Source of the DNA: Bactericera cockerelli
Lineage: Eukaryota > Arthropoda > Insecta > Hemiptera > Triozidae
Direction: 5' to 3'
Length of the DNA: 64,000 nucleotides
Assembly: GCA_024516035.1 (NCBI GenBank)
Contig: CM044959.1
Span: forward strand, 16,127,441-16,191,440
Positions 34,701 through 43,800 of the stretch are shown in pieces (positions within the stretch are counted from its first letter, which is position 1; each line of letters opens with the position of its first letter). The notes beneath the pieces were generated by a model. The model did no database searches, was not told the origin of the DNA, and saw nothing but the letters and a program-made list of their open reading frames with translations. Made by a program: the position numbers and the translations under genes.

Positions 34701-37377
34701 TTTTGCTCATCATATTTATGTTCTAATACAAATTTTATTATATTTTTTCCAACAGGGCTGGTCCCAGATGACAAAAAATGATGATTTTGCTCTATAAATT
34801 TATGTTCTTATACAAACTTCATTATACTTTTTTCTCCACAGGGCCAGTCCCAGACGCCAAAAAATGACGATTTTTCTCATTAAATTTATGTTCTTATACA
34901 AACTTTACTATGTTTTTTCTCACAGGACTGGCCGCGGACGCTAAAAAATGACGATTTTTCTCATTATATTTATGTTCTTATACAAACTTTACTATGTTTT
35001 TTCTCACAGGACTGGCCGCGGACGCCAAAAAATGACGATTTTTCTCATTATATTTATGTTGTTATACAAACTTTACTATGCTTTTTTTCCCCACAGGGCC
35101 GGTCCCAGACGCCGTGCAGGCGTATGTTCAGGAGAGCAGTGTGGCCTGTATCATATCCATGTACTACACGCTGCACACAGCCCGCAGCAGAGACAGGGTC
35201 GGACTCATGAGGGTGCTGGGGGTCCTGGCTACCTCGGAGAGTGACCGGGCCTTCGATGACCCCTTCCTGCACTTCCTGGTGAGTTAATAATAATAATAAT
35301 ATCGCCTTATTTATACTGCCCGATTAAGACTACTAAAGTCCCATTATTCCAGCAGTAAGCCCAAGACATATTACTATGTGGTAAAAATGGGAGAACTTGT
35401 CATGTCCCGGCCGGGTTTCGAATTAATTACTTTTTTTGTACTTGCTTTAAAAAGATATTTAAGAAAAACACATTTTTTGACCCACCATGTCCGGCCCTGT
35501 ATCTCAGAAAGGAGGCATTTGCGGAGATATGTTTATATTACTTTTTCTTCATCATTTGGTCCCATTGTACTGTGGTATTTTTTTTTTTTTCGGTATAATT
35601 TAGTAACACCCTGTATACGCATCTCCTCCCCCAGGTCTCGCTGCTGATCCACCTGGCTGATGAGTTCTCCACCGAGGACTTCTGCACCGTGATATTCGAT
35701 GAGTTCTTCTACGCGGGACTCACACGTGAGAATGTGATGCGGCACGTGATGAAGCTGCTATGGTACGTCTACCACAAGCTGCCCTCGTCCCGGCTCAACA
35801 CACTCATGAAGGTGCTGCAGCCCACCTCACAGGTAAGGTCGTTACTTCCGATAAATTTCTAATATTACAAATCGGAAGTATTCTTACAAAATTATCCACC
35901 ACCACCTGTATAAAAATCATTTAAAAAAAAGATCAAATTGTTTGAAAATATTACTGTGTCGCCTGGCAAGTATCAATGAGATGCCAGTTAAATAAATATA
36001 TATATAAATACATTTCTATATTTTTAAGTTCGTGAAATCTTAGGATCTATCTTAGTTAATAATAAATCATTATTTTTTTTTTGTTTACAGAGGACCCATC
36101 CTAAGCCATTTTTATTTGGCTTCTAAAGTCGGAGCAAAAAAAAAATATTTTTTGTTCCGATTTCAATTTTTTTTGTGAGGGAAAAATTAATTTTTATTTG
36201 GGCTTTACGTCGCTTTTAACTGTATGGTCAGTCATATCACGACGGGTTTGTTACCCTCCATTCACAGGAAACTCACAAACATGCTACCCACATTAACCTT
36301 ACCTAATCTGGGTTGGGCCCGAATGCCAGCATCTCGAAGTCTGCTCACCTCGCTGGACGTTGCTTAACTTCGGTGATCCTACAAGAACCGGTGCATTCAA
36401 CGCGCTATCGACGCTGGCATAGAGTTACTTCTATTTTGAACAGTAGCCACCGTGTCCGAGTGTAGTAGCTCAGTAGGCTCTCACGCACGGTGACCTGTAC
36501 CTGAATTTTTTATGCTCTGTACTTGAATGTCCGGGGTCTACTTATACCTCATGAGTAAAAATGAGTCGATACTTGTATGTGTAACGATCATTGGCGGCAT
36601 TTATATTACAAGAGTATAAAAAATAATGTAAAATAATTTGGAAAAGTAAAGGACGCTCTTAATAATGCTGCACTACCCCCAAACATAGTGAAAAGACGTT
36701 TTGCTTCACCACAAAAAAATCATGCTTTAAAAAAATTGTACCAAATAAAAATCAACCTTCATCAGTTCAGTAAAATGTTTAGAGAAAATTCATCTCTTAC
36801 TAGTTTATTTACTTGAAATGGAGCTCCACTAACGATTGTGCGTTTTTGAACATTTCTAATAAGAAAACAAACGATTTTTTGTTCCAAACAATTTCATTTA
36901 TTTCTTTATTCTATACAAAATTACAAATTTTATTTGCAAATATACAATCCTTTTTATACAAAATTACATAAATAATTGCTTCTAGAAATATTTTTTTAAA
37001 CTCTTAAGAGACAATAAAAACATTATGAGGTGATTCAAGAGACTGGGGAAAAAAAAATATCAAACTTTTTGTACAGGAGAAAGGTGTTACGCTGATATCT
37101 TGAAATATCAAAACAAAATATCACAGGTATAATAGGTAGTAAATAATCTTAATCAACATCTTTTTAAAGGACCAAAACAGAATAAATGGTATTGTTGGTA
37201 CTTAATGTTACCTATTTTTTGTGTTTCTTGTTGCAGCATACTGAAGTTTTGCACACTCTGTACGACAGTCTTCAGGAGAAGATAGGAAGTCAGAATGAGC
37301 CTCCCGCCATCCCACCTAACCTGGACTATTTGGAGTCGCCCCTCATGAGTGTGCCCACCCCGGCACCCCTGCAGTAA
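25779..37377 (+). CDS. NELFB: negative elongation factor subunit B (NELF-B / COBRA1)
   Basis: Eleven coding exons, all GT-AG with matching phases: 25805-25903, 26327-26425, 27452-27640, 28514-28696, 29480-29653, 30393-30491, 31934-32155, 33008-33158, 35097-35278, 35635-35832, 37237-37377 (stop TAA). The product is 578 residues, close to human NELF-B. An acceptor at 25778 implies a 5' UTR intron. Strongly conserved blocks are TDPLKAIEEFQ, GDEVSPLLSQYI, RRQGEVVQKL, KLYDMVLQFLRTLFLRT, HYCTLRAELLMALHDL, DPCHKFTWCLDACI, EQVLGDLSM and the tail PTPAPLQ. NELF-B is the helical scaffold subunit of the NELF complex, which holds RNA polymerase II in promoter-proximal pausing with DSIF. Oddities are a repeat array that duplicates the exon-9 acceptor, a duplicated exon-5 donor, a hAT remnant in intron 8 and a minisatellite starting at the stop codon. 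Exon 9 is taken as the third copy because only that copy has a full 3' half and a donor. Confidence 0.96.
26426..27018. other. NELFB intron 2, 5' part: AT-rich, no feature
   Basis: It contains a short direct repeat (GGTAGTATTTCATTT and ATTTAAACATGATATTTT, both near 26510-26590) and nothing coding. Confidence 0.4.
27020..27417. mobile_element. TIR transposon with about 91-bp terminal inverted repeats
   Basis: Left arm 27020-27110 (CAGGGTATTTCAGAAAAGTG to ATGGGCGAAAG) and right arm 27327-27417 are near-perfect inverted repeats. TA on both sides fits a TA target duplication. The 216-base centre has no transposase. It is a MITE-like element in NELFB intron 2, ending 34 bases before the exon-3 acceptor. 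Confidence 0.85.
27641..28171. other. NELFB intron 3, no feature before the SINE
   Basis: AT-rich, with no repeat or RNA gene recognised. Confidence 0.35.
28172..28432 (-). mobile_element. SINE family D, copy 3 (complete)
   Basis: The minus-strand head reads AGCTCAGTGGTTAAGCACTC, GCTTGCCATATTCCG and GGTTCGATCCCCCGTGCC. The body continues to GTGTTTCACAGCC at the left end (complement). It lies in NELFB intron 3. Confidence 0.85.
28991..29180 (+). mobile_element. SINE family B, copy 3 (old)
   Basis: GTAGTCACCTCGGTCGACTT, B box GGGTTCGAATCACGGCGG, then CTTGCCTTGTGAGG and AACGACCAGTGCATTAC. Diverged from the young copies. A fragment matching the family tail (GCTACCCACTGAAAATTGTG) follows at about 29397. 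Confidence 0.6.
29725..29803 (+). repeat. duplicated 3' end of NELFB exon 5 with its donor site
   Basis: From CCCACTACTGTACACTGCG to GAAATACAG|GTACGA this repeats the last about 65 bases of exon 5 and its GTAC donor, with roughly 8 mismatches. It starts about 80 bases after the real donor. No acceptor stands in front of it, so it is a decoy donor rather than an exon. Confidence 0.85.
29820..29975 (-). mobile_element. SINE family D-like copy, diverged
   Basis: The minus strand reads TATTGCTCAGTGGTAGGATA, TCATGCGGAAGGTCCC and ATGTTCGAACCCC, then a body unlike the standard family. Probably an old relative of family D. Confidence 0.5.
30620..30832 (+). mobile_element. SINE family B, copy 4, interrupted by a family C SINE
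   Basis: GAGAAATTAGCGCGCTAGGC, GTGTCCACTCATACTTCGTG, AACGACCAGTGGCGGAAT and CCTATGATTATG. The tail (ATTCTACGCTACTCACTAAA) resumes at about 31046, after the inserted family C copy. Confidence 0.7.
30836..31045 (+). mobile_element. SINE family C, copy 3, nested in a family B SINE
   Basis: Complete: GCACTGGTAGTCAAGTGG, GTTAACGCGCTAGTG, TTAGTTCGAATCTCACC, GTGACCACATAATAATAAGA and TTATTATTATGAT. TATGATT occurs on both sides, a plausible target duplication, so family C moved after this family B copy. Confidence 0.8.
31079..31211. mobile_element. MITE family E, copy 5
   Basis: GGAATTAATAGACG...GTCTATTAATTTCGCCCTA with the standard interior. It lies directly after the interrupted SINE. Confidence 0.75.
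31270..31405 (+). repeat. non-LTR retrotransposon 3' UTR fragment, copy 2
   Basis: GCCATAGGCAATAACCCCGC, CCTTTAGTTAGGACATATG and the ending CTAATAAAGAGTTTCTAAATA, matching 23670-23845. A 24-bp perfect palindrome (31253-31276) marks its left edge. Confidence 0.55.
31406..31930. other. NELFB intron 6, 3' part, no feature
   Basis: Minus-strand frames here are chance frames without family resemblance. Confidence 0.35.
32180..32635 (-). mobile_element. SINE family A, copy 4, split by a LINE 3' end
   Basis: Left piece 32185-32212 (ATATCGCCTTATTTATACTG) and right piece 32436-32580 (family body, GTCATGTCCCGGCTGGGTTT) belong to one minus-strand SINE. Both junctions carry ATTTATACTGCCCG, a 14-bp target duplication (32199-32212 and 32436-32449). 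Confidence 0.85.
32213..32435 (+). mobile_element. non-LTR retrotransposon 3'-terminal fragment inserted in a SINE
   Basis: The translation includes KRKRGRPKMRWRDKVEEDL, the basic tail often found at the C-terminus of endonuclease/reverse-transcriptase LINEs. It ends in a GAA repeat tail (AAGAAGAAGAAGA). About 220 bases, strongly 5' truncated. The 14-bp target duplication shows target-primed insertion. Confidence 0.75.
33171..33711 (+). mobile_element. hAT transposon remnant with transposase C-terminus
   Basis: The ends are CAGTGATTCCCAACC and GGTTGGGAACCACTG. An exact 8-bp target duplication GTCTAAAG flanks it (33163-33170 and 33712-33719), the hAT hallmark. The plus frame ending at 33596 contains FSALTNIKTKRRGKMLSTTL and CLSNIPPRIAELCKKHQAQ, resembling the end of ZBED/SCAND3-type hAT transposases. 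It is an internal deletion derivative of an autonomous element, 13 bases after the NELFB exon-8 donor. Confidence 0.9.
34171..34312 (+). pseudogene. partial duplicate of NELFB exon 9, copy 1 (no donor)
   Basis: CCCCACAG acceptor, then the exon-9 sequence encoding AVQAYVQESSVACIISMYYT and onward to the Val-Leu-Gly region. One G is missing in the GGGG run, which shifts the frame. At CTACCTC it jumps back into the repeat unit (CCCAGACGCC), so the 3' third of the exon and its donor are missing. Confidence 0.9.
34541..34688 (+). pseudogene. partial duplicate of NELFB exon 9, copy 2 (no donor)
   Basis: Acceptor CCCCCAAG is followed by the same exon-9 part as copy 1, in frame to GVMATS, and it also breaks at CTACCTC into the repeat unit. 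It is almost identical to the real exon 9 over about 130 bases, so the duplication is recent. Confidence 0.9.
35286..35435 (-). mobile_element. SINE family A, copy 5 (head truncated)
   Basis: TAATAATAATATCGCC tail and family body to GTCATGTCCCGGCCGGGTTT. It is cut before the A-box half of the tRNA head. It starts 8 bases after the NELFB exon-9 donor. Confidence 0.75.
36089..36126 (+). repeat. 38-bp repeat shared with the MITE at 58900
   Basis: AGAGGACCCATCCTAAGCC followed by ATTTTTATTTGGCTTCTAA is identical, in complement, to 59026-59065, where it lies inside a MITE. The T-rich sequence upstream is also similar. Confidence 0.6.
36188..36419 (-). mobile_element. 5S rRNA-derived SINE, copy 2
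   Basis: Minus strand: CCAGCGTCGATAGCGCG, CACCGAAGTTAAGCAACG, then the shared body (GAATGGAGGGTAACAAACCC, GATATGACTGACC) and 3' end GCGACGTAAAGCCC. The C-box region is partly deleted. NELFB intron 10. Confidence 0.85.
36445..36690 (+). mobile_element. SINE family B, copy 5 (old)
   Basis: GTAGCCACCGTGTCCGAGTG, CTCACGCACGGTGACCTG, GTCTACTTATACCTCATGAG and a degenerate tail. Confidence 0.6.
36691..37230. other. NELFB intron 10, 3' part, no feature
   Basis: AT-rich, with no recognised element. Confidence 0.35.
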
Positions 37378-38068
37378 ATGTGTGGGTACACCCATCACCC
37401 CTGAAGTAGATATGTGGGTACACCCACATAGGTATCTACTTCAGCACGCCTGCAGTAAATGTGTGGGTACACCCAGCACTCCTGCAGTAGATATGTGGGT
37501 ACACCCAGCACCCCTGCAATAGATATGTGGGTACACCCAGCACTCCTGCAGTAGATATGTGGGTACACCCAGCACCCCTGCAATAGATATGTGGGTACAC
37601 CCAGCACCCCTGCATTAGTTATGTGGGTACACCCACCACCCCTGCAGTAGATATGTGGGTACACCCACCACCCCTGCAGTAGATATGTGGGTACACCCAG
37701 CACCCCTGCAGTAGATATGTGGGTACACCCAGCACCCCGGCAGTAGATATGTGGGTACACCCAGTACCTCTGCAGTAGATATGTGGGTACACCCAGCACC
37801 CCTGCAGTAGAAATGTGGGTACACCCAGCACTCCTGCAGTAGATATGTGGGTACACCCAGCACCCCTGCAGTAGATATGTGGGTACACCCACCACCCCTG
37901 CAGTAGATATGTGGGTACACCCAGCACCCCTGCAGTAGATATGTGGGTACACCCAGCACCCCTGCAGTAGATATGTGGGTACACCCAGCACCCCGGCAGT
38001 AGATATGTGGGTACACCCAGTACCTCTGCAGTAGATATGTGGGTACACCCAGCACCTCTTCAGTAGAT
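37378..38068. repeat. 32-bp minisatellite, 21 units, beginning at the NELFB stop codon
   Basis: Unit core: GTGGGTACACCCAGCACCCC then TGCAGTAGATAT. The first unit is the end of the NELFB coding sequence itself (CCGGCACCCCTGCAG followed by TAA). Units 10-12 and 18-20 carry the same variant series (CCCCTG, CCCCGG, CCTCTG), which indicates an eight-unit (256-bp) higher-order repeat. Because 32 is not a multiple of 3, long minus-strand frames are open in all three phases. They are not genes. The array would form the NELFB 3' UTR. Confidence 0.95.
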
Positions 38069-39487
38069 GGTATTTAGCCCTTTGAGGCCATCTCACCTAC
38101 AACGGCACTAAGGATCATTAATGACTAAATGACACCAACATTGACTTTAAAAAAATATATTTCATTACCTCTACATTATTAAGGGGGGCCAAAACCAACC
38201 AACCTCAACCATGAGGTTGAATAACGTCGACCCTGCATAAGCGGGATAAGACAGAGTAAAAGAATTACCCTAAAATTTTAGATATCTCCAAGTATGCACG
38301 CCCTGGCAGACGAAATTCTGCCACTGGAAGGTTCAACAAGAAGTACTTTCATGACAATATTCTCTTGGATTTGAGGGTTTTATGTATGATTTATAGGGGT
38401 GAACCAACTCTCATACATTTTTCGATATCTACAACAGCCAAAAACGCATCATTCCACCGAAAATGTAGTTTTTGGGATCTTTTTGTGGAATTCGGCGATT
38501 TTGTCCAAACGCTTGAAAATATCAAAAAGTGTATGAGATTTGACCACCTATGAACCATCGATGGAAACCCTCAACCCAAGAAATTTTCTCAGAAAAGATA
38601 TTGGTGGATTGTCGACCGGCCGCACGCGTGCCTACTTTAACGTTGACAGAGAGCTATCGAAAAATCAATGGGGATCAACCTCCATCAACTCTCATACATT
38701 TTTTATTACATGTACCTGCTCAATGTAATAATAAAAAAGGTAAAAATTTCATATTCAATAATGGAATAAAGTTAAAGTCATTGTTGGGGTCATTAAAAAA
38801 GTCTTTGGGGTGTAATGTACCATTTTATTTCAATTACAGTTCAAGTGCTTGTCGAATGGACAAGCACTTGAACTGTATTTCGGGACCCATTGATGTCATT
38901 CATCTAGTTTTTGTTAATACAAACTCACAGCTAGGATTAATGGTTTTTGAGCTCTAGGCTGGAAAATGAAAAACATGTCAAAATTTCAAGGATTTTTGGG
39001 ATCCTTTGGGGAAATTGGTCAAGAGACAACTGGACAGTATAGTAGACGAGATCTAGCATGTCATATGAATCATGGATGCGATATGCGGCTTGGGACAACA
39101 TGACCCTCTATTGTTTTTTTTTTTTCACCTTAATTCGCACCCTTGTACGAGTTGTTAGAGAAAGAGAAAAATACATTCAGGTAGATTTGTAAACCTAGAG
39201 CCACCGTACATTTCCCCTCTTTGGTATCCTTACTCGGCACCAAAGGGGAGGTTCATATGACATGCTACATCTCGTCTACTATACCAAACAACGTACCAAA
39301 ATTTCCGATTTATTGCAAGCTCGAGCCTTTTTTTCTTCTTGACTTGAAGGTTACTGTTCTTTTATCAATTTGTAAAATAATGTATTCTTGTGTAAATATT
39401 AAAATTATAAATACATAAATCCATTTAAATTATTTACTGTGAGATCATCTTCTTTCTTCATGTAGAAACCAATCCAGGTAGCGTAGA
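38069..39487. other. NELFB to BANP convergent intergenic region
   Basis: It contains a candidate NELFB poly(A) signal AATAAA at 38765-38770, a palindrome at 38835-38877 and a long inverted repeat (39037-39069 with 39252-39284). CTCATACATTTTT occurs twice (about 38411 and 38691). No protein or RNA gene seen. Confidence 0.5.
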
Positions 39488-39622
39488 GATCCGTTCGAAT
39501 ACCACACAGTGCAAGAATTTTTCCTCATTAATATGAGTTTGTGACACCATAATAATAAGACTCTCAGGGTTAGGGTGTAGAAAATGTTTTCAGTATTAAC
39601 CTGAAGATTATCATTATTATAA
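39488..39622 (+). mobile_element. SINE family C, copy 4
   Basis: GTTCGAATACCACACAGTGC, TTTGTGACACCATAATAATA, GACTCTCAGGGTTAGG and an ATTATTAT tail. Confidence 0.7.
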
Positions 39623-39674
39623 ACCAATGTGCTATTTTGGGGCCTTGCTTTACAAACTTTGATCCAATTTAACT

Positions 39675-39785
39675 GCAGATTCCCGGCCCCACTCAGGCTG
39701 GGTGAGGTTAATTTGAATAGCTCGTTTGTAAGTTTCCAGCGAATGAAGGATAAAACCCCGTCGTGATATGACCATGCAATCACAA
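39675..39785 (+). mobile_element. 5S rRNA-derived SINE, copy 3 (3' part)
   Basis: CCCCACTCAGGCTGGGTGAG, CCAGCGAATGAAGGATAAAA and CGTCGTGATATGACCATG. The 5S head is missing. Confidence 0.75.
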
Positions 39786-40119
39786 GAAAGAAAGAAACTG
39801 AGTGTTTCACAGCCTTTTTTATTTCGTATACGAAAAAAAGACATTGTTCACTGGGTGCATCCTGTGTGGAATTGCCAACTTTGATCATTGCCAGACCGAA
39901 AATGCCTGAGGCAATTCTTTATGTGCTCTCCATTGATAATAATGATTAAGAGAAATGTCTACCTCTTTTGGATATCAAATACACGTGAAAAGTAATTTTC
40001 TTATTTCTCTACATGTTCCCTCGGCATGGCAAGCAAGTGCTTAATCACTGAGCTATTCGTGCGCTCATATTCATTATTTTCGAGCTTTCATTCACAAATG
40101 GTGTCAGTCAGAATAAAAT

Positions 40120-40782
40120 TCAAGTTAAATGGAAGTCTTCATGCTGATGAGTGGTCACAATGAGGGTTTCCGTGGAATAGTCCAGGGGCATGCAGTCTTC
40201 ATCGTGCTCGTGGGATAGTACTTGACTCTGTAATGAGAAGTGGAGAATATCTTATTAACCCTCCCATGGTAACATAAATTAATGGACACCAACGGTAACA
40301 TTGGGTCTGACAGACCCAATACTCAAAAATATTAATTTTGGAAAAACGAAATGATTACAAACAAAATAATTGAACATAACTTTTGTTAAGAACTTGAGTT
40401 TCAAAGACAAGAACAATTTTTTGGGAATATTTTGCTCCCATTCACATTATTTCTTAAATTATTTCGACAAGAATATTGGCGTCAACAAGCAGGCGAGACC
40501 CAGATGTTACCATGCAACTGATATTATTTTATTGAATTTATCGTTATAAATCAAAAACTTCATCAAGGAAACTAGATGAAAAGTTCCCTCTATACTTGCT
40601 CTGGTCAGTCTCTATATTGCGAGGGAAAGTCGCTCGTATAGGTACAGCTTGGCTCTTTATTAAATATCTTGACATGGTAATTTAATATAGAGGTGAATAA
40701 GCTAGCATCAATGGAATGCAACCAAAGTTAAGCAACTTCCACGGTGGGCCAGGACGAGCTGGGAAGAACTTTCTATCTCTCT

Positions 40783-40868
<86 letters not shown>

Positions 40869-43800
40869 TTCCCTCCAATCTGTAGCCAAGCTGGCTACAA
40901 AAACAAACTACATATAATTTGCTGACCTAATTAGAGACCATCAGAACTATTGATTTGACAATCCACAAAACCATAGATTTTTCAACTAAGACGAAGATGG
41001 CCCGTCGAGATATTAAATAAAATGGTGTGACACCACGACTTTCCTTATCCTCCATAAAGAAGCCAAATTCTGCCACTAGTGACTCAACGGTAAGGGATAG
41101 CAAAAAATGAAGACCAAATTCGTAATCTGCACCTCAAAATCATTGGATTTGATATGTCACAACCCCCATCTAGGATGAATAATAAAAAAGTTAGTCAAAG
41201 TGTTAGTAGGCTCTGATGAACTTAAAACGTGTTTTGTCACTGAAAACTGACAATCGAAAATTTTGGATGATTCCAGTACTTTTCTTTCTATGGGATAAGA
41301 AAAGTAAAAAATAGATCTGAATTTTAAAAAATCCACAGCCATACCGTGTGTCTTAACAAAAATACATATTTTTGCATAATCATTTACTTTACATGGCTAT
41401 GTAATATTTACCGAGAATCCTTCCTGGGGTACAAAATGGAACTTTGTCAGGTGGTGATCAGGTATGGTGCGGAATATTTTGAAATCTCCTCTCTGACTTC
41501 TAACAACCTGGAGGGTGGTGGTGCAGGAAATTAAAATAAATTAGTAAAAAAAAATAACAAAAAAAATACCAGTTGACAAAATTGCACCTTGAATAGATAT
41601 AATAATAATAATAATTCCGTGTCGTGAGATAGGTATTGATACCTAAATCACGGTGGTGAGGATTATATAGACGCCCAGATCCAATGTCTAGTTGTCTAGG
41701 CTGCTTTCATGTCCATTGATTCTACCTTGAATACATTATTAGCCGTGTTGAGATGCACTGACAATAAATGATAGTGCTAAATAAAGGACGCACATGTATT
41801 TTTTTTTTTTTTAAGAACACCAGAAAAAAAGTTATCATTTTTGTGTTAATCACTTTCGTGATATCACAACTACTCAAACTCGCTTTACTAAATCTTTGCT
41901 GAACTTGGGACTTGAACCACCGACCTCCAGGTGACAAGTCCGCCGCCTTATCGATCAAGCTACTGAGGTCGGTAGCTACAAGCTTATTATAAATAATAGT
42001 AGTCACTGTGGCAGAGCGAGTTAGCGCGCTAGGCATTGCACACATGGTGACCTGGGTTCGATTCCCAGCGGGGGAGGATTTTTTATGCTTTGCACTTGGA
42101 TGTTCGGGGTCCACTCATACCTCGTGAGGAAAAATGAGTAGCTGCTTTTATGTGAAGCAGCGACCAGTGGCAGAATCTTAGGCAAAAAAATATTACAAGA
42201 TACTGTAAATTAAAGTGGTAAAGTCCTATGATTCTGCGTTACCTACTAAAATTGTGACATAATTACACAAAGAAAAAGCATTATTATTATTATTATCATA
42301 GGTATATATTTTATTTTGATACATCATCATCTTCTCGTTTTTAATCCAAGTTTGGAGTCCTCAGGATTAAAAATGCATCTTCTGATTCAGTTCAATACTT
42401 TTCTTAGGATATGGGCAGTACTCAACAAAACGACATCTTGGATGGCAGACTCTTGATATATCCCAGGTATTTGTGATAGATTTGAGTGTAAATATTATTA
42501 TTATTATTAATAAGTGATTTTGATTCAAATTTCAAGTTCTACTTACTTCTGTAGTTTCCAAGTCTTCGAAATTGTTCTTGAACACAAGCTCGTCGGAGGA
42601 ACACCAGAAATAACTAATATTATAAGTGATTTTGATTCAAATTTCAAGTTCTACTTACTTCTGTAGTTTCCAAGTCTTCGAAATTGTTTTTGAACACAAG
42701 CTCGTCCGAGTGGGAGAACAGCTCGGAAGTGCACAGCTCAAACTTGCCCACCTCCCCCTCCCCCTCCACCTCATGTGGTTCTGGCTCCGCGGGGTCTGCG
42801 CTGCTGGTGATCACGGTCATCTCCGACTCCTGAATCACCTGGGGGTCGGAGGTCGACACCTGAAATCGGGGGAAAAAAATAGTTCCATTAGAATAATAAT
42901 AATAATAATAATATAGAATAGAATATAAATGTTTTATTGTAATATTATATTACAAATGGAGGACAATAGGACATACAGTAAAATTACATTGAATAAAAAG
43001 ATTAATTAACAAAATTACAGACCTATTTAAAATTAGAGTTGTTCAACCTATTTCTTATAAACAAAATTACATAACTTAGTAGTTAACTTTATTTCAATTA
43101 GCAGGGCAAGAGATAAGCGACAGCGACAGCGCTGTATTGTGGCAAAATATGGGCGGGTCGTTACGTTGAAGAACTTGAAAAAATACAATCACAGTACAAT
43201 AATAATAATATTGTCTCATTTATACTGCCCAATTAGGACTATTAAGTCCCATTATTCCAGCAGTAAGCCCAAGACATATTACTATGTGGTAATAATCCCA
43301 ACTGGGAGGATAACTTGTCTTCTCCCGGCTGAGTTTCGAACCCCCGACCTCTGGAAACTCTGGATTCACCCAGTGCGCCTTTAGGACTGAGCTATGGGGA
43401 CAGACTGACATAATAATGGTTCTCAAGGTATTGTTGTAGCCAGCTTGGCTTCACCTGGGGGAGTTATGGTCTATAACCAACTTTAGTTAAATATTGGCTC
43501 GTTCTGAAGGACATATTTCTATATGCAATCAACCATGAAAATTTGGGGTTTTCCTTTATAAGCCATTGAAACTTTGAGGAACTGCAAGTTAGTCTTCCTT
43601 GTTAGAGTTGGCTGGTCTATTATCTGTTAATAATCCTTTAGCGAAACGCTGGTTTTCTTCCTGTTTAACACCCTACTTAGCTCACCATAGCTAAGTGGTG
43701 TAGTGCACTAGCTAAGTGGTATAGTGCCCAGGGTCTACTCATACCTTTACAAGAAAGAATATTACTAAATTAATAGATTTAGTGGAAGAATTTGGGAAGA

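Larger units (their letters stand above)
33841..35096 (+). repeat. splice-acceptor minisatellite in NELFB intron 8 with two partial exon-9 copies
   Basis: About twelve units of 65-90 bases, each starting AAAAAATGACGATTTT, CTCATTAAATTTATGTTC and ATACAAACTTTA. Most end in a pyrimidine run, an AG acceptor and GGCCGGTCCCAGACGCC or GACTGGCCGCGGACGCC, the first bases of exon 9 or a variant. Two units continue into partial copies of exon 9 (34171-34312 and 34541-34688). At least eight AG acceptors of similar context precede the true one at 35096. Confidence 0.92.

Noticed and set aside
36080..36126. Possible extra NELFB exon after TTTGTTTACAG
   Set aside because: The sequence is a repeat also found inside a MITE at 59026. 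There is no donor, and the protein is complete without it.
37378..38068. CRISPR-like array
   Set aside because: Units are head-to-tail with no unique spacers, in a eukaryotic gene. It is a minisatellite.
37395..38096. Minus-strand reading frames of up to 233 residues (repeating YWVYPHIYCRG-type motifs)
   Set aside because: They are produced by the 32-bp minisatellite, which is open in all three minus phases. There is no start context or family.
40716..40925. 69-residue frame through the CA repeat
   Set aside because: Low-complexity His-Thr translation of a microsatellite.
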